DNA of 64,000 nt from CAG-390 sp964590755 (GCA_964590755.1 CAZPYK010000002.1:1-64000); one strand, 5' to 3'; counted from the stretch's first letter, positions 34,921-44,534 are shown. The notes: generated by a model from the sequence alone, not told the origin. A program made the numbers and translations.

Positions 34921-35083
34921 GTACCGATAGCTCTCCGCTTTCGCGACAGTCGAACGGATGTTATCCGCTCGCCCAGCCGATGCCTCACAGCGAGGTTCGA
35001 CTTCGGCAAGGATCCCTTTTGCGCATCGTCATCGGTCCGCTGTGACCTCAAAAACGCTACTTTTGATCCTCGCGCCTCTATCA
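34921..35083 (-). promoter_or_regulatory. Lysine riboswitch (L box)
   Basis: On the minus strand the conserved core elements appear in order: GATAGAGGCGCGAGG, AAAAGTA, AAAAGGGATC, TTGCCGAAGTC, GGCTGGGCG, CGACTGTCGCG and GGAGAGCTATC. P1 pairs GATAG (35078-35082) with CTATC (34926-34930). Known L-box aptamers bind lysine and reduce expression of lysine synthesis or uptake genes. Here it controls the three-gene amino-acid ABC transporter. Confidence 0.95.
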
Positions 35084-35091
35084 TGGGAAGT

Positions 35092-35120
35092 ATTATATCA
35101 GAAAGACGGACAAAATGCAA
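35092..35120 (-). promoter_or_regulatory. Promoter of the lysine transporter operon
   Basis: TTGCAT (35115-35120), 17-base spacer, TATAAT (35092-35097) on the minus strand, ending 9 bases ahead of the aptamer. Confidence 0.88.
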
Positions 35121-35262
35121 TAGCTTTTTGCGATTTTTTGCAAATACGTGATTTGATACAAAAATATGTCGCCGACCCTCGGCATAATGCTGTTAATAAC
35201 TACAAAAAACGTGCGCGAGAAGATAAAAAATGCGATTTTTCGGCGAAAAATCAAAAAAAGTA

Positions 35263-35291
35263 TATACAAACAGATTTATTTATGATATAAT
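35263..35291 (+). promoter_or_regulatory. Promoter of rlmB
   Basis: TATACA (35263-35268), 17-base spacer, TATAAT (35286-35291). It gives a leader of about 145 nt with several short inverted repeats and no recognised aptamer. Confidence 0.6.
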
Positions 35292-35444
35292 AAACTGTGT
35301 ATATGCGAGCTCGTGCCGCCAGCGTCATGCCGCGAAAACGAGTCCGCTGACATCGATATCATCATACATAAAATATAAATACAGCTCGGCTGTAAGCTTG
35401 AGGGATGCGTCCTTCGGGTGCCCATGCGAAAGGGTATGGTCAAA

Positions 35445-36281
35445 ATGTATCAAGGCTACAATAATAAAAATAAAAGCAAAAGAAACGGATCCGGCGGAGG
35501 ACGTCGCCCTCTCCCTCCGCGCGAGCGAGACAGTGAGGCGGTCGAGGGAATAGTTTTCGGCAGGAACGAGGTGCGCGAGCTTTTGCGCTCCGGTCGCTCG
35601 GTGGATAAGCTTTTTATTCGTCGCGGCGAGCTTCAAGGCTCGGTCAATCTCATCGTCGGCGAGGCTTCCGAGATGGGTATACCGATAGTCGAGGTGGAAA
35701 AGGAGAAGCTTGACGAGCTCTGTCGCGGCGGTGTCCATCAGGGCGTTGCGGCAATGGCGGCGGAAAAGGAATATTGCAGTGTGGAGGATATACTGGCAAT
35801 AGCCCGCGAGCGCGGCGAGCAGCCGTTCATTGCGATCTGCGACGGAATCGAGGATCCGTACAATCTCGGTGCTTTGATCCGCTGTGCGGAATGCGCGGGC
35901 GTACACGGGGTGATAATTCCCAAGCGGCGCGCGTCGGGGCTGACGCCCACTGCGGCAAAGGCATCTGCGGGAGCGGTTGAGCATATGGCGGTCGCAAAGG
36001 TCACAAATATTGCCGCAACAATAGACGAGCTCAAGGCGGCGGGCGTTTGGACTTATGCCGCAGAGGCGGGAGGCGAGAGTGTTTACACCGTGGATCTCGA
36101 TCGACCCGCGGCGTTCGTTTTCGGAAGCGAGGGCGCCGGTGTCTCGCGTCTGGTCAAGGAAAAATGCGATTATATTGTATCCATTCCGATGTACGGCAGG
36201 GTCAATTCGATGAATGTTTCCACTGCGGCGGCGGTCGTGCTGGCCGAGGCTGCGCACAGGCGTCACGCGACGGTCGAATAA
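35445..36281 (+). CDS. rlmB: 23S rRNA (guanosine-2'-O-)-methyltransferase, TrmH/RlmB family
   Basis: 278 residues. A Lys/Arg/Gly-rich N-terminal tail of about 35 residues precedes the substrate-binding domain beginning IVFGRNEVRELL. The SPOUT knot domain carries the three family motifs: DGIEDPYNLGALIRCAE, VFGSEGAGVSRLV, and IPMYGRVNSMNVSTAAAV. It methylates a ribose 2'-OH in 23S rRNA with S-adenosylmethionine. The ATG at 35445 is preferred because GAAAGGG lies about ten bases upstream. Confidence 0.92.
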   Translation: MYQGYNNKNKSKRNGSGGGRRPLPPRERDSEAVEGIVFGRNEVRELLRSGRSVDKLFIRRGELQGSVNLIVGEASEMGIPIVEVEKEKLDELCRGGVHQGVAAMAAEKEYCSVEDILAIARERGEQPFIAICDGIEDPYNLGALIRCAECAGVHGVIIPKRRASGLTPTAAKASAGAVEHMAVAKVTNIAATIDELKAAGVWTYAAEAGGESVYTVDLDRPAAFVFGSEGAGVSRLVKEKCDYIVSIPMYGRVNSMNVSTAAAVVLAEAAHRRHATVE

Positions 36282-36376
36282 GTCACGGATACAAAGCGAG
36301 TTGACTTTGTCTGTACCGCACAAGGCGTCAAGCGTGTCACCAAACAGCATATCAATGCGAAAGGAAAAAACGGAAA

Positions 36377-39319
36377 ATGTCATATAATAGCAAAAAGCCG
36401 GAAAAAGAGAAGGGCGGAAAGGGCCGCGGCGGTCTCTTCGGCAAGCTTTTTTCGGTCGGAAACGACAGCGATGCATCCGAGTCGGAACGCGAGTTGTCTC
36501 TGAACGAGCTGATAGATGAGGAGAACAGCGAGACACCCGGCGCCCCCGAGGTTCCCGCGATACACCTTGAGGATACCGAGACGAATGAAGATATCTTTGA
36601 GGAGGATATATCCGAGGACGATTATGCGGCGATCCTTGCCGCGGCTGTCGCGAGTGCGAACGCCGAGGAGCCGTCGATGAACGGTGCCGAGTTTGCGACA
36701 TCTGATGAGGCACCCGCCGCCGAGGATGATCCGACCGAGGCGGAGCCCGAGGATGACGGCAAAACGGAATCGGCTGTGTCCGACCTTGCCGAGGGCGCGG
36801 GCGATCGCGACGACGGCGGCTCGGATATGCTTAAAAAGATAAAAGCTTTAAGAGCTCGCGCGGAGAGGGAGGATGAGCCATCTTCGGTAAAGAGTGAGGC
36901 CGAGACGATCGACGTCGGAGCCAACACCGATGTGTTTGAGGAATACGAATATGTCGTCAACGACGGCGGCGCGGCATCCTCGGCGGAGAAGTCCGCTCCG
37001 AGTGAGACGATCGACGAGAAAGCATTCGACGAACCGTCCGAGTTGTCGGCGGATGACGAAAAAGCGGAGGAGGCGTCCGCGGAGGAGTTGACGGTCGCGG
37101 AGCTGCTCAAGCGCAAGCTTGAGGCGCTTCATTCCGATGCGGGCGACACGCATGCGGATGATTCCGAAAAAAGCGTGCGCGAGCGCATTGAGGAGAGCCT
37201 CAAGGAGTCCGGCGGAGCGCCTGACGATGACGACAAAACGACGCTTGAGTCGGTCAATAATGTCGATGAGTCGGACGGGGAGTCCGCGAATGATATGTCG
37301 ACGGATATTGCCGAGGCAGAGAAGGTCGCAGTAGACGAGGATGACGCGGGCGATTCCGCAGAGAATGATCCCGAGGTCGAGGCGTTAGCCGCGAAGCTTG
37401 AAAGCGCCACCGAAAGCGCGGATTCCGACGCGGAGGATGACAGCGAGCTCATGTTCGCATTGGGCTACGGCGGAGATGCCGAGAATGCGAATAAACACGA
37501 GCATAACACCGTCCGCAGACGCGGAATAGATCTGCGATCGGATTATAACGGTGCCTTCGGCTATCGCGGCGAGGAATATCGCTCACGCGAGCAGACCGAG
37601 GATGTAAAGCGCGCTTACCGTGCGGACGGTCTGACTCTCGCTCTGCGCGTCGTCGGAAGCGCCATACTTACGCTTGCCATTATAATATTTGAACTCTTCG
37701 GAAAGAAATTCGGCGGGGTGGTCAGCGTTGTCGACTATCCGACGGTACATATACTCGTCTCAATGCAGTTGCTTTTGTTGCTCGCGGCGATGTCGTGGCG
37801 CCAACTGACGGCGGGTCTTATAGGTATTTTCCATTTTGAGATAACTCCGCATTCCGCGGCATCCGCGGCGGTGCTCGTCGTGCTTATATATGACGCTCTG
37901 CTTGCCGCGATAACGCCGGAGGAATTCACGCTGTACAATCTACCCGCCGCGCTTTGCGTTGCGATGTCGGTCGTATATGATGTGCTCGACTACGCGCGGC
38001 AGTCGCGCGCCTTTGCGTCCCTCGGATCGTGGGATAGTTATTGCGTGCTTGAGGATGCCGATCCGGTCGCACTTGCGGCGGCGTTCGGCAATTCATCCTC
38101 TCGCGGGCGCGAGGATGCCGGCATCAACCATGCAATGCGTTTGCGTCGCGGCAGCTTTGCAGAGGGGTATTTTAAGCACACCAATTCAAAAGATCCCGCA
38201 CTCGGAGCGCTCAATTATGTTATCGCTCCGGTGATAGCTCTCGCGCTGGTGATATTCTTTATTTCCGTCGCGGCGGGACGTGGGCTCGTGCCCTCGGCAA
38301 ATACCTTTACGGTGATGGTGTTGGTCGCTTTGCCCGTATTCACGATGATCGGACTCATATACCCGCTTTTTGATATGACACGCGATCTGTTCGGCTCGAA
38401 CCAAGTCCTTCTCGGTGCGAACGATGCCGAAAAATTTGCGGATGTCGACGCGGTTATCTTCGATGAGGAGGATGTACTCGGTCCGCGTTCGTTGCTAATA
38501 AAGCGCATAGTTCTTTGCGATGGCATAATCGCGCAGGATGTGTTCGGGGTCCTTGAAGGAGCCTCGGCTGTATTCGACAAGGCGGGCGGCGCGCTTGCCG
38601 CGGCCTTCCGCAGAGCCGCCGAGAGCAATGTTTCGGTGGATCATGATGACGAAAACGATGCCGAGATCATCCGTATAAGTGACGGCGGATTGACCGCTCG
38701 TGCCTGCGGACGTGATTATCTGATAGGCAACACGACCTTTATGGCGGTGAACGGAGTTACCGTAAATCATTCCGATTACGAATGCGACGAAGATGATGCC
38801 GGAGAGGCGGTCATGTATATCGCCGTCGATCACGAACCGGCACTGAAGCTTTATCTCAGCTATGTCATAGATGATGATTTCCGCAAGCTTGCCGCACGTC
38901 TCTCCGACGGTGGGATCTGTCCGGTCATGATCAGCAGAGATCCGAATCTTGACGACGCGTTGCTTGCGCGTCTGCTCGGCGAGCTGAAGCATCCCGTGAG
39001 AGTTATTCGCGACAAGCTTGACGGAGAGGCGGAATCGGAGACTTCGAAAGAAGGTTCCGACTCGGTAGACTCCGGGCTCGTGGCAAACGGAAGTGCTTGG
39101 ACCGCTCTGGTGGGGGCGCTCTCGCTGTGCTCGAAACTGCGCCGCGTGTCTCTGCTCAACGCGCGTCTGTCGCTTGCCATAATGGCGATCAGCGTGCTTG
39201 CCGCCGCGTTTTTGGGAGCTCTCGGTATATTTGCCGGAATGAACTCGATATACGTTGCGATCTATCAGATCGTATGCGTGCTTCCCGCAATGATAACCTC
39301 AAAGCTTATGCAAAGCTGA
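36377..39319 (+). CDS. Large membrane protein with acidic N-terminal half and degenerate P-type-ATPase-like C-terminal half
   Basis: 980 residues. Residues about 35-380 are low complexity, very rich in Glu, Asp, Ala and Ser, probably disordered and cytoplasmic. Then come membrane helices (about residues 417-540, 612-670 and 930-975). Between the last two groups lies a soluble domain reminiscent of the P and N domains of heavy-metal P-type ATPases: AVIFDEEDVL around Asp696 where DKTGT would stand, GRDYLIGNTTFM, and VMISRDPN around Asp855 where TGD would stand. The KTGT residues and a GDGxND hinge are missing, so pumping activity is unlikely. Flanked by rlmB and the radical SAM pair. The family assignment is inference from remote similarity. 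Confidence 0.7.
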   Translation: MSYNSKKPEKEKGGKGRGGLFGKLFSVGNDSDASESERELSLNELIDEENSETPGAPEVPAIHLEDTETNEDIFEEDISEDDYAAILAAAVASANAEEPSMNGAEFATSDEAPAAEDDPTEAEPEDDGKTESAVSDLAEGAGDRDDGGSDMLKKIKALRARAEREDEPSSVKSEAETIDVGANTDVFEEYEYVVNDGGAASSAEKSAPSETIDEKAFDEPSELSADDEKAEEASAEELTVAELLKRKLEALHSDAGDTHADDSEKSVRERIEESLKESGGAPDDDDKTTLESVNNVDESDGESANDMSTDIAEAEKVAVDEDDAGDSAENDPEVEALAAKLESATESADSDAEDDSELMFALGYGGDAENANKHEHNTVRRRGIDLRSDYNGAFGYRGEEYRSREQTEDVKRAYRADGLTLALRVVGSAILTLAIIIFELFGKKFGGVVSVVDYPTVHILVSMQLLLLLAAMSWRQLTAGLIGIFHFEITPHSAASAAVLVVLIYDALLAAITPEEFTLYNLPAALCVAMSVVYDVLDYARQSRAFASLGSWDSYCVLEDADPVALAAAFGNSSSRGREDAGINHAMRLRRGSFAEGYFKHTNSKDPALGALNYVIAPVIALALVIFFISVAAGRGLVPSANTFTVMVLVALPVFTMIGLIYPLFDMTRDLFGSNQVLLGANDAEKFADVDAVIFDEEDVLGPRSLLIKRIVLCDGIIAQDVFGVLEGASAVFDKAGGALAAAFRRAAESNVSVDHDDENDAEIIRISDGGLTARACGRDYLIGNTTFMAVNGVTVNHSDYECDEDDAGEAVMYIAVDHEPALKLYLSYVIDDDFRKLAARLSDGGICPVMISRDPNLDDALLARLLGELKHPVRVIRDKLDGEAESETSKEGSDSVDSGLVANGSAWTALVGALSLCSKLRRVSLLNARLSLAIMAISVLAAAFLGALGIFAGMNSIYVAIYQIVCVLPAMITSKLMQS

Positions 39320-39330
39320 AGCTTGGCTCA

Positions 39331-39373
39331 ACGGCGGTGCGAAAAGCTTTTTATCGGCTTTTCGCACCGCCGT
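39331..39373. terminator. Long intergenic hairpin
   Basis: A perfect 17-bp stem (ACGGCGGTGCGAAAAGC) with a 9-base loop, no T run after it. Lies between the P-type-like gene and the radical SAM gene; terminator or processing site. Confidence 0.6.
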
Positions 39374-39409
39374 AGGTGTTGAATACAGAATTTATATATG
39401 GAGATTGAT

Positions 39410-41263
39410 ATGGTACCGGAATCTATATTAAGGTCCGTCTCAAAGCCCGGCAGATATACCGGCGGAGAGTACGGTCAGATCGTCAAGGATAAAGACAAAG
39501 TCAAGGCGAGATTTGCCTTTTGCTTTCCCGATTCCTATGAAATAGGTATGTCAAACCTCGGCGTACGCATACTTTACGGCGTGCTCAACCGCGAGGATGA
39601 CATATGGTGCGAGCGCGTTTACGCTCCGTGGATAGACATGGAGGAAAAAATGCGCGAGCACGGCATTCCCCTTAGGGCGCACGAGAGCGGAGACCCGATA
39701 GCGCAATTCGATTTTATCGGCTTTACTCTGCAATATGAGATGAGCTATACGAACATTCTCAACATGCTCGATCTTGCCGGTCTGCCTCTGCGCGCCGCCG
39801 ATCGCACCGACGATATGCCGCTGGTCATCGGAGGCGGCCCCTGCTCATACAACGCCGAGCCGATAGCCGATTTCTTCGATCTTTTTAACATCGGCGAGGG
39901 CGAGGAGATGCTGCCCGAGATAGTTCGTCTTTATATAAAGATGAAGGAGGAGGGAAGCTATACCCGTGCGGCGTTCCTGCATGAGGCGGCAAGAAGCATA
40001 GAGGGCGTTTATGTTCCCTCGCTTTATGATGTCACATATAACGATGACGGCACCGTGTCTGCCTACACGCCCAAATATCCGGATGTGCCGCGCACGGTGC
40101 GCAAGCGCATAGTCAAGGATCTTGACAGCATGTACTTCCCCGATAAGCTTGTGATGCCCTATCTTGAGACGGTGCAGGACAGAATAATGCTTGAGGTCTT
40201 TCGCGGCTGCATACGCGGCTGTCGCTTCTGCCAGGCGGGGATCATCTATCGACCGGTGCGTGAAAAGTCCCCCGAGGTTCTTTGTGATCAAGCCAAATGC
40301 CTTTACGAATACACGGGATATGAGGAGATATCGCTCAGCTCGCTTTCGATATCCGACTACACCGGTCTGCGCGAGCTGACCGACGGGCTTATATCCTGGA
40401 CGAATGATAAAAAAGTCAGCCTGTCGCTTCCGTCGTTGCGCATAGACAGCTTTACGCGCGAGCTGATGGACAAGGTCGCATCGGTGCGCGCATCCTCCAT
40501 AACCTTCGCTCCGGAGGCGGGAACTCAAAGACTGCGTGACGTTATAAATAAGAATGTGACCGAGGAGAACCTTATGAACGCCGCGGGAATTGCCTTTGCG
40601 GCGGGAAAAGAGCAGGTCAAACTGTACTTTATGGACGGTCTGCCCACCGAGACATACGAGGATCTTGAGGGAATCGCAAAGCTGGGCAAGGCGGTGATCG
40701 AAAAATACTACGCCACGCCCGAGCACAACAAGCGCCGTCAGCCGCAGGTCACGGTCAGCGTATCCTGCTTTGTGCCAAAGCCCTTTACGCCCTTCCAATG
40801 GGAGCCGCAGGACAGCTGCGAAACGCTTGAGGAAAAGCGCCTCTTTATCCGCTCCAAGATAACCGATCGCAAGATCAAATTCTCGGCGCACGATTCGGGG
40901 ACCTCCCGCATCGAGGCGGTGCTGGCGCTGGGTGACAGACGCGTGGGTGCGGCGCTTGAGCTTGCCTGTCGCGAGGGCTTTCACTTTGACGCGTGGGATG
41001 AGTTCTTTGATTACGACAAATGGATAAGCGTGTTCGAGCGCTCGGGCATCGATCCCGCATTTTATGCCAACCGTCGCAGAGACACGAGCGAGGTGCTGCC
41101 GTGGGATGTGATCGATTGCGGAGTTACAAAGGAGTTTCTCATTCGCGAGCATGACAAAGCGCATGCGGGGGTGACAACGCCGAGCTGTCGTGAGCACTGC
41201 TCGGGATGCGGTGCGAACAGACTTGGAGGGGAGAGGGCTGTCTGCCCCAATTTGCAAAAATGA
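39410..41263 (+). CDS. TIGR03960 family B12-binding radical SAM protein
   Basis: 617 residues. The N-terminal part has the cobalamin-binding-like region FAFCFPDSYEIGMSNLG; the radical SAM cluster is C-IRG-C-RF-C (Cys267, Cys271, Cys274), followed by the barrel motifs FAPEAGTQRLRDVINK and YFMDGLPTET. A Cys-rich C-terminal end (REHCSGCGANRL) may hold a further cluster. It is always found with the DUF2344 gene that follows, as here with an ATGA overlap. The reaction is not established. The second ATG at 39410 is preferred because GGAG is placed correctly for it. Confidence 0.92.
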   Translation: MVPESILRSVSKPGRYTGGEYGQIVKDKDKVKARFAFCFPDSYEIGMSNLGVRILYGVLNREDDIWCERVYAPWIDMEEKMREHGIPLRAHESGDPIAQFDFIGFTLQYEMSYTNILNMLDLAGLPLRAADRTDDMPLVIGGGPCSYNAEPIADFFDLFNIGEGEEMLPEIVRLYIKMKEEGSYTRAAFLHEAARSIEGVYVPSLYDVTYNDDGTVSAYTPKYPDVPRTVRKRIVKDLDSMYFPDKLVMPYLETVQDRIMLEVFRGCIRGCRFCQAGIIYRPVREKSPEVLCDQAKCLYEYTGYEEISLSSLSISDYTGLRELTDGLISWTNDKKVSLSLPSLRIDSFTRELMDKVASVRASSITFAPEAGTQRLRDVINKNVTEENLMNAAGIAFAAGKEQVKLYFMDGLPTETYEDLEGIAKLGKAVIEKYYATPEHNKRRQPQVTVSVSCFVPKPFTPFQWEPQDSCETLEEKRLFIRSKITDRKIKFSAHDSGTSRIEAVLALGDRRVGAALELACREGFHFDAWDEFFDYDKWISVFERSGIDPAFYANRRRDTSEVLPWDVIDCGVTKEFLIREHDKAHAGVTTPSCREHCSGCGANRLGGERAVCPNLQK

Positions 41264-41991
41264 ACGCAATGGATATAAAAGAAAAAAAGGGAATAACGCC
41301 GCCCTCCGAGCCGCGCGTGATAAGGCTCGGCTTTACCAAGCACGGCGGCATAATATATACCTCGCACCTCGACCTTCAGCGCACGGTCATGCGCATTCTT
41401 GCGCGTGCCGATCTGCCGCTTTGGTTTACGCAAGGGTTTAATCCGCATGCGAAGTTGGTGTTTGCACTGCCGCTTCCGCTCGGGTGCGCAAGCGAATGCG
41501 AGCTTATGGATATAAGGCTTGAAAACGCCGGTACCATGAGCTGTGACGAGGTACTGCGCCGCATGCGCGGGGCTACCGTGCCGGGAATAGAGTTTATCTC
41601 CTGCTATCCGGCGGTGAAAAAATTTGCCGAGATAGACGCCGCGGATTATACCATAGTCCTGCGCCTTCCGGGCGTGGGCTCGGTGTCGGCGCGCGAGCTG
41701 AAGGATATGCTGGACGAAGACGAGATAATAACGCAAAAAAAGACGAAATCCGGTGTGGCGGAGGCAAATATCGCTCCGTTGATCCGCGACGCCGATGTTG
41801 AAAATGGAAAGGACGAGCTTCTGATAAAAGTCCGCCTTGCCGCGGGAAGCCGTGAGAATCTTTCTCCCGAGCTGCTCGTCAAGGTCATACTTGAGCGCTT
41901 CGGTGTGCGCGCGCGCCGTTCGGCGCTCGGAGCGGATTACTCTGTGGTTCGCAACGCGGTATACGATACGCGCGGAAATATATTTATTTGA
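41260..41991 (+). CDS. TIGR03936 family protein (DUF2344)
   Basis: 243 residues. The N-terminal VIRLGFTKHGGIIYTSHLDLQRTVMRILARADLP and QGFNPHAKLVFALPLPLG segments, split here for reading, are signatures of DUF2344. It accompanies the TIGR03960 radical SAM protein in Clostridia, usually before the RNase G and ribosomal L21 genes; those are not here. Probably the partner of the radical SAM enzyme in an RNA- or protein-modifying step, which is inference. Confidence 0.9.
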   Translation: MNAMDIKEKKGITPPSEPRVIRLGFTKHGGIIYTSHLDLQRTVMRILARADLPLWFTQGFNPHAKLVFALPLPLGCASECELMDIRLENAGTMSCDEVLRRMRGATVPGIEFISCYPAVKKFAEIDAADYTIVLRLPGVGSVSARELKDMLDEDEIITQKKTKSGVAEANIAPLIRDADVENGKDELLIKVRLAAGSRENLSPELLVKVILERFGVRARRSALGADYSVVRNAVYDTRGNIFI

Positions 41992-42004
41992 GAGGGTCTT
42001 AAAA

Positions 42005-42760
42005 ATGGCGCTTTTAACGGTTGAATTCAAATCGGAGGTATTGGGGCATGAAACGCCGCTCAATATCATTCTTCCCGAGACCTGCCCCGAGGAGGATATC
42101 CCCACGGTATTTCTGCTTCACGGTATGCACGGAGACCATTCCTCGTGGTGCCGCAAAACGAGTATAGAAAGATATGCCTATAACCGCGGGCTTGCCGTGG
42201 TCATGCCCGATGGTGAGAATGGTTTTTATACCGATATGAAATACGGAAAAAAGCATTACACCTACGCCGCCGAGGAGGTGGTGGATTACACTCGCCGCAT
42301 TCTGCGCCTCAGCCGCCGCCGCGAGCGCACCTTCGTTTGCGGGCTTTCGATGGGCGGCTACGGAGCCTTCAAGCTGGGACTTTCAAAGCCCGAGACCTTC
42401 TCTGCCGCGGCATCTCTGTCGGGCAGTCTTGATATTGCGAGCCATTTCGGCGAGGAGGATTGGCGGCATGATGCCGAGATGATCTGGGGCGAAGACTGCG
42501 ACACGAGCTTCCCGGGCGGCGACAGCGATCTTTTTGCATTGCTGGAGCGCTTTTCGGCAGACCCCGCGCTTCCGCGCACGCGTCTTTATGCCGCGTGTGG
42601 GACCGAGGATTATCTTTTCCCTTCAAACGAAAAATTCCGTCTTGCGGCGTTGTCATCCGAGCTCGAATTCAGATACGAGACCGACCGCGGTGCTCATACG
42701 TGGGCATTTTGGGATAAATACGTCACTCATGCGCTGGATTTCTTCCTTGAAAAGCTTTGA
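42005..42760 (+). CDS. Esterase family protein (alpha/beta hydrolase, EstA/esterase D type)
   Basis: 251 residues, no signal peptide. The oxyanion region VFLLHGMHGDHSSW comes first, then the nucleophile elbow GLSMGGYGAFKLGL with the serine at about residue 122, an aspartate region CGTEDYLF, and the catalytic histidine in GAHTWAFWDKYV. This fits tributyrin-esterase/S-formylglutathione-hydrolase-like enzymes acting on short acyl esters or acetylated sugars. GAGAGGG precedes the ATG. It follows DUF2344 by 13 bases and is probably in the same transcript. Confidence 0.88.
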   Translation: MALLTVEFKSEVLGHETPLNIILPETCPEEDIPTVFLLHGMHGDHSSWCRKTSIERYAYNRGLAVVMPDGENGFYTDMKYGKKHYTYAAEEVVDYTRRILRLSRRRERTFVCGLSMGGYGAFKLGLSKPETFSAAASLSGSLDIASHFGEEDWRHDAEMIWGEDCDTSFPGGDSDLFALLERFSADPALPRTRLYAACGTEDYLFPSNEKFRLAALSSELEFRYETDRGAHTWAFWDKYVTHALDFFLEKL

Positions 42761-42832
42761 TCGGCGTTCGTATCATTCCTGCCATTGGGCGGGAGCATGG
42801 CGGAAAATGTCGAAAAATAATTGATTTTGATA

Positions 42833-42861
42833 TTGCATTCGGTCACCCGTTGGTGTATAAT
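42833..42861 (+). promoter_or_regulatory. Promoter of the DUF1846 gene
   Basis: TTGCAT (42833-42838), 17-base spacer, TATAAT (42856-42861). Confidence 0.8.
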
Positions 42862-42902
42862 TAATTTGTATTTTGTTTCTTCACGGAAGGAAGCGGCAGC
42901 TC

Positions 42903-44390
42903 ATGTATAAAACAGGATTTGACAACGATAAGTATCTTAAGCTTCAATCATCGCACATACGCGAACGAATAGCCGAGTTCGGCGGCAAGCTGTATCTTGA
43001 ATTCGGCGGCAAGCTTTATGATGACAACCACGCTTCGCGCGTGCTTCCGGGCTTTGCGCCGGACAGCAAGCTGCGCATGCTGTTGGAGCTTAAGGAGCAG
43101 GCGGAGATAATGATAGTCATCAACGCCGGAGACATTGAAAAGAATAAAAAGCGCGGCGACCTCGGCATCACATATGACGAGGATGTTTTGCGGCTTATCG
43201 ATGTTTTTCGCCATTTCGGATTGTATGTGGGCAGTGTGGTGCTTACGCGCTATGAGTCACAGCCGGCGGCGCGTGCCTTCCGCGACAAGTTGAATTCGCT
43301 CGGGGTTCCGGTATACCGCCATTATTCGATAGACGGATACCCCTCTAACGTAGCAAAGATAATCAGCCCCGAGGGCTACGGTAAGAACGATTGGATAGAG
43401 ACCACGCGTCCGCTGGTGGTGGTTACGGCACCCGGTCCCGGCAGCGGAAAGATGGCTGTCTGCCTGTCTCAGATATACAACGACAACGTTCGCGGAATAA
43501 AATCGGGATACGCAAAGTTCGAGACCTTCCCGGTCTGGAACCTACCGCTGCGCCATCCGGTGAATATAGCCTATGAGGCGGCGACCACCGACCTTGCGGA
43601 CGTTAATATGATAGACCCCTTCCATCTTGAGGCGTATGGCGTGACCACCGTGAATTATAATCGCGATATAGAGATATTCCCGGTCGTTTCCGCCACTCTT
43701 GAAATGATACTCGGCAAATGTCCGTACAGATCCCCCACCGATATGGGAGTTAACATGGCGGGCTTCTGCATAACCGACGACGAGGCGGTGCGCGATGCCG
43801 CCAAGCAGGAGATAATCCGCCGCTATTACAACGCGCTTTGCGAGCAAAAACGCGGCAACATCGGCGCTGATATCGTGTACAAGCATGAGATGCAGTTGAA
43901 GCAGGTGGGGTTATCAAGCGCGGATCGTCCCGTCATTGCCGCCGCACTTGCCAAAAAGGAGCAGACCGGCGAGCCTGCCGCGGCTATAGAGCTGCCCGAC
44001 GGAAGGATAATTACCGGAAAAACTTCAAAGCTTTTGGGCGCGACTTCGGCGATGCTCATGAATGCGCTCAAGGCGTTGGCGGGCATCGACGATGCCATGA
44101 ATCTTATCGCTCCGGCGATCATAGAGCCGATTCGCAGCTTGAAACTCGATTATCTGGGCAACCACAACCCGAGACTTCATACCGACGAGGTGCTCATAGC
44201 GCTCTCTGTCTGCGCGGTCACATCTCCCGCCGCGGAGCTTGCGATAAGACAGCTGTCAAAGCTTCGCGGCTGCGAGGCGCACTCCACCGTTATTCTTTCT
44301 CAAGTGGATGAAAATCTGCTCAAAAAGCTCGGCGTGAATGTTACGTACGAGCCGGTATATCAGACAAAAAAGCTGCATCATAAGAATTAA
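42903..44390 (+). CDS. DUF1846 protein
   Basis: 495 residues. The N-terminus runs GFDNDKYLKLQSSHI and EFGGKLYDDNHASRVLPGF, both characteristic of DUF1846; later motifs include TAPGPGSGKMAVCLSQ, which resembles a nucleotide-binding loop, and VNYNRDIEIFPV. The internal near-repeat FGGKLY-LEFGGKLY is a family feature, not a new duplication. Cytoplasmic, function not established. Monocistronic: own promoter and a strong hairpin after it. GGAAGGAAG precedes the ATG. Confidence 0.92.
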   Translation: MYKTGFDNDKYLKLQSSHIRERIAEFGGKLYLEFGGKLYDDNHASRVLPGFAPDSKLRMLLELKEQAEIMIVINAGDIEKNKKRGDLGITYDEDVLRLIDVFRHFGLYVGSVVLTRYESQPAARAFRDKLNSLGVPVYRHYSIDGYPSNVAKIISPEGYGKNDWIETTRPLVVVTAPGPGSGKMAVCLSQIYNDNVRGIKSGYAKFETFPVWNLPLRHPVNIAYEAATTDLADVNMIDPFHLEAYGVTTVNYNRDIEIFPVVSATLEMILGKCPYRSPTDMGVNMAGFCITDDEAVRDAAKQEIIRRYYNALCEQKRGNIGADIVYKHEMQLKQVGLSSADRPVIAAALAKKEQTGEPAAAIELPDGRIITGKTSKLLGATSAMLMNALKALAGIDDAMNLIAPAIIEPIRSLKLDYLGNHNPRLHTDEVLIALSVCAVTSPAAELAIRQLSKLRGCEAHSTVILSQVDENLLKKLGVNVTYEPVYQTKKLHHKN

Positions 44391-44463
44391 CGAAACGGTC
44401 GCAGCTATCCGAAAAGCACATCCGACGGCACGTACCGCGAAGTATATGGTCGGTGAAAAGATC

Positions 44464-44499
44464 AAACGGGCTGTCTCGCTAACTTGAGACAGCCCGTTT
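44464..44499. terminator. Bidirectional terminator (GTCTC/GAGAC type)
   Basis: AAACGGGCTGTCTC pairs perfectly over 14 bp with its complement around GCTAACTT; it lies between the convergent DUF1846 and TSCPD genes. The T-containing tails GTTTGTTAAAT and the A-rich mirror make it usable both ways. Confidence 0.85.
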
Positions 44500-44534
44500 G
44501 TTAAATATATGCTTGATTCCGATGCGTCGGTGCT

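Noticed and set aside
35292..35444. Possible ribozyme or riboswitch in the rlmB leader (GAAA and CTGA segments, several short inverted repeats)
   Set aside because: The hammerhead core CUGANGA is absent and no other aptamer pattern fits; treated as an ordinary leader.
42960..43025. Recent tandem duplication at the DUF1846 N-terminus (FGGKLY twice)
   Set aside because: Both units are a normal feature of the DUF1846 family.
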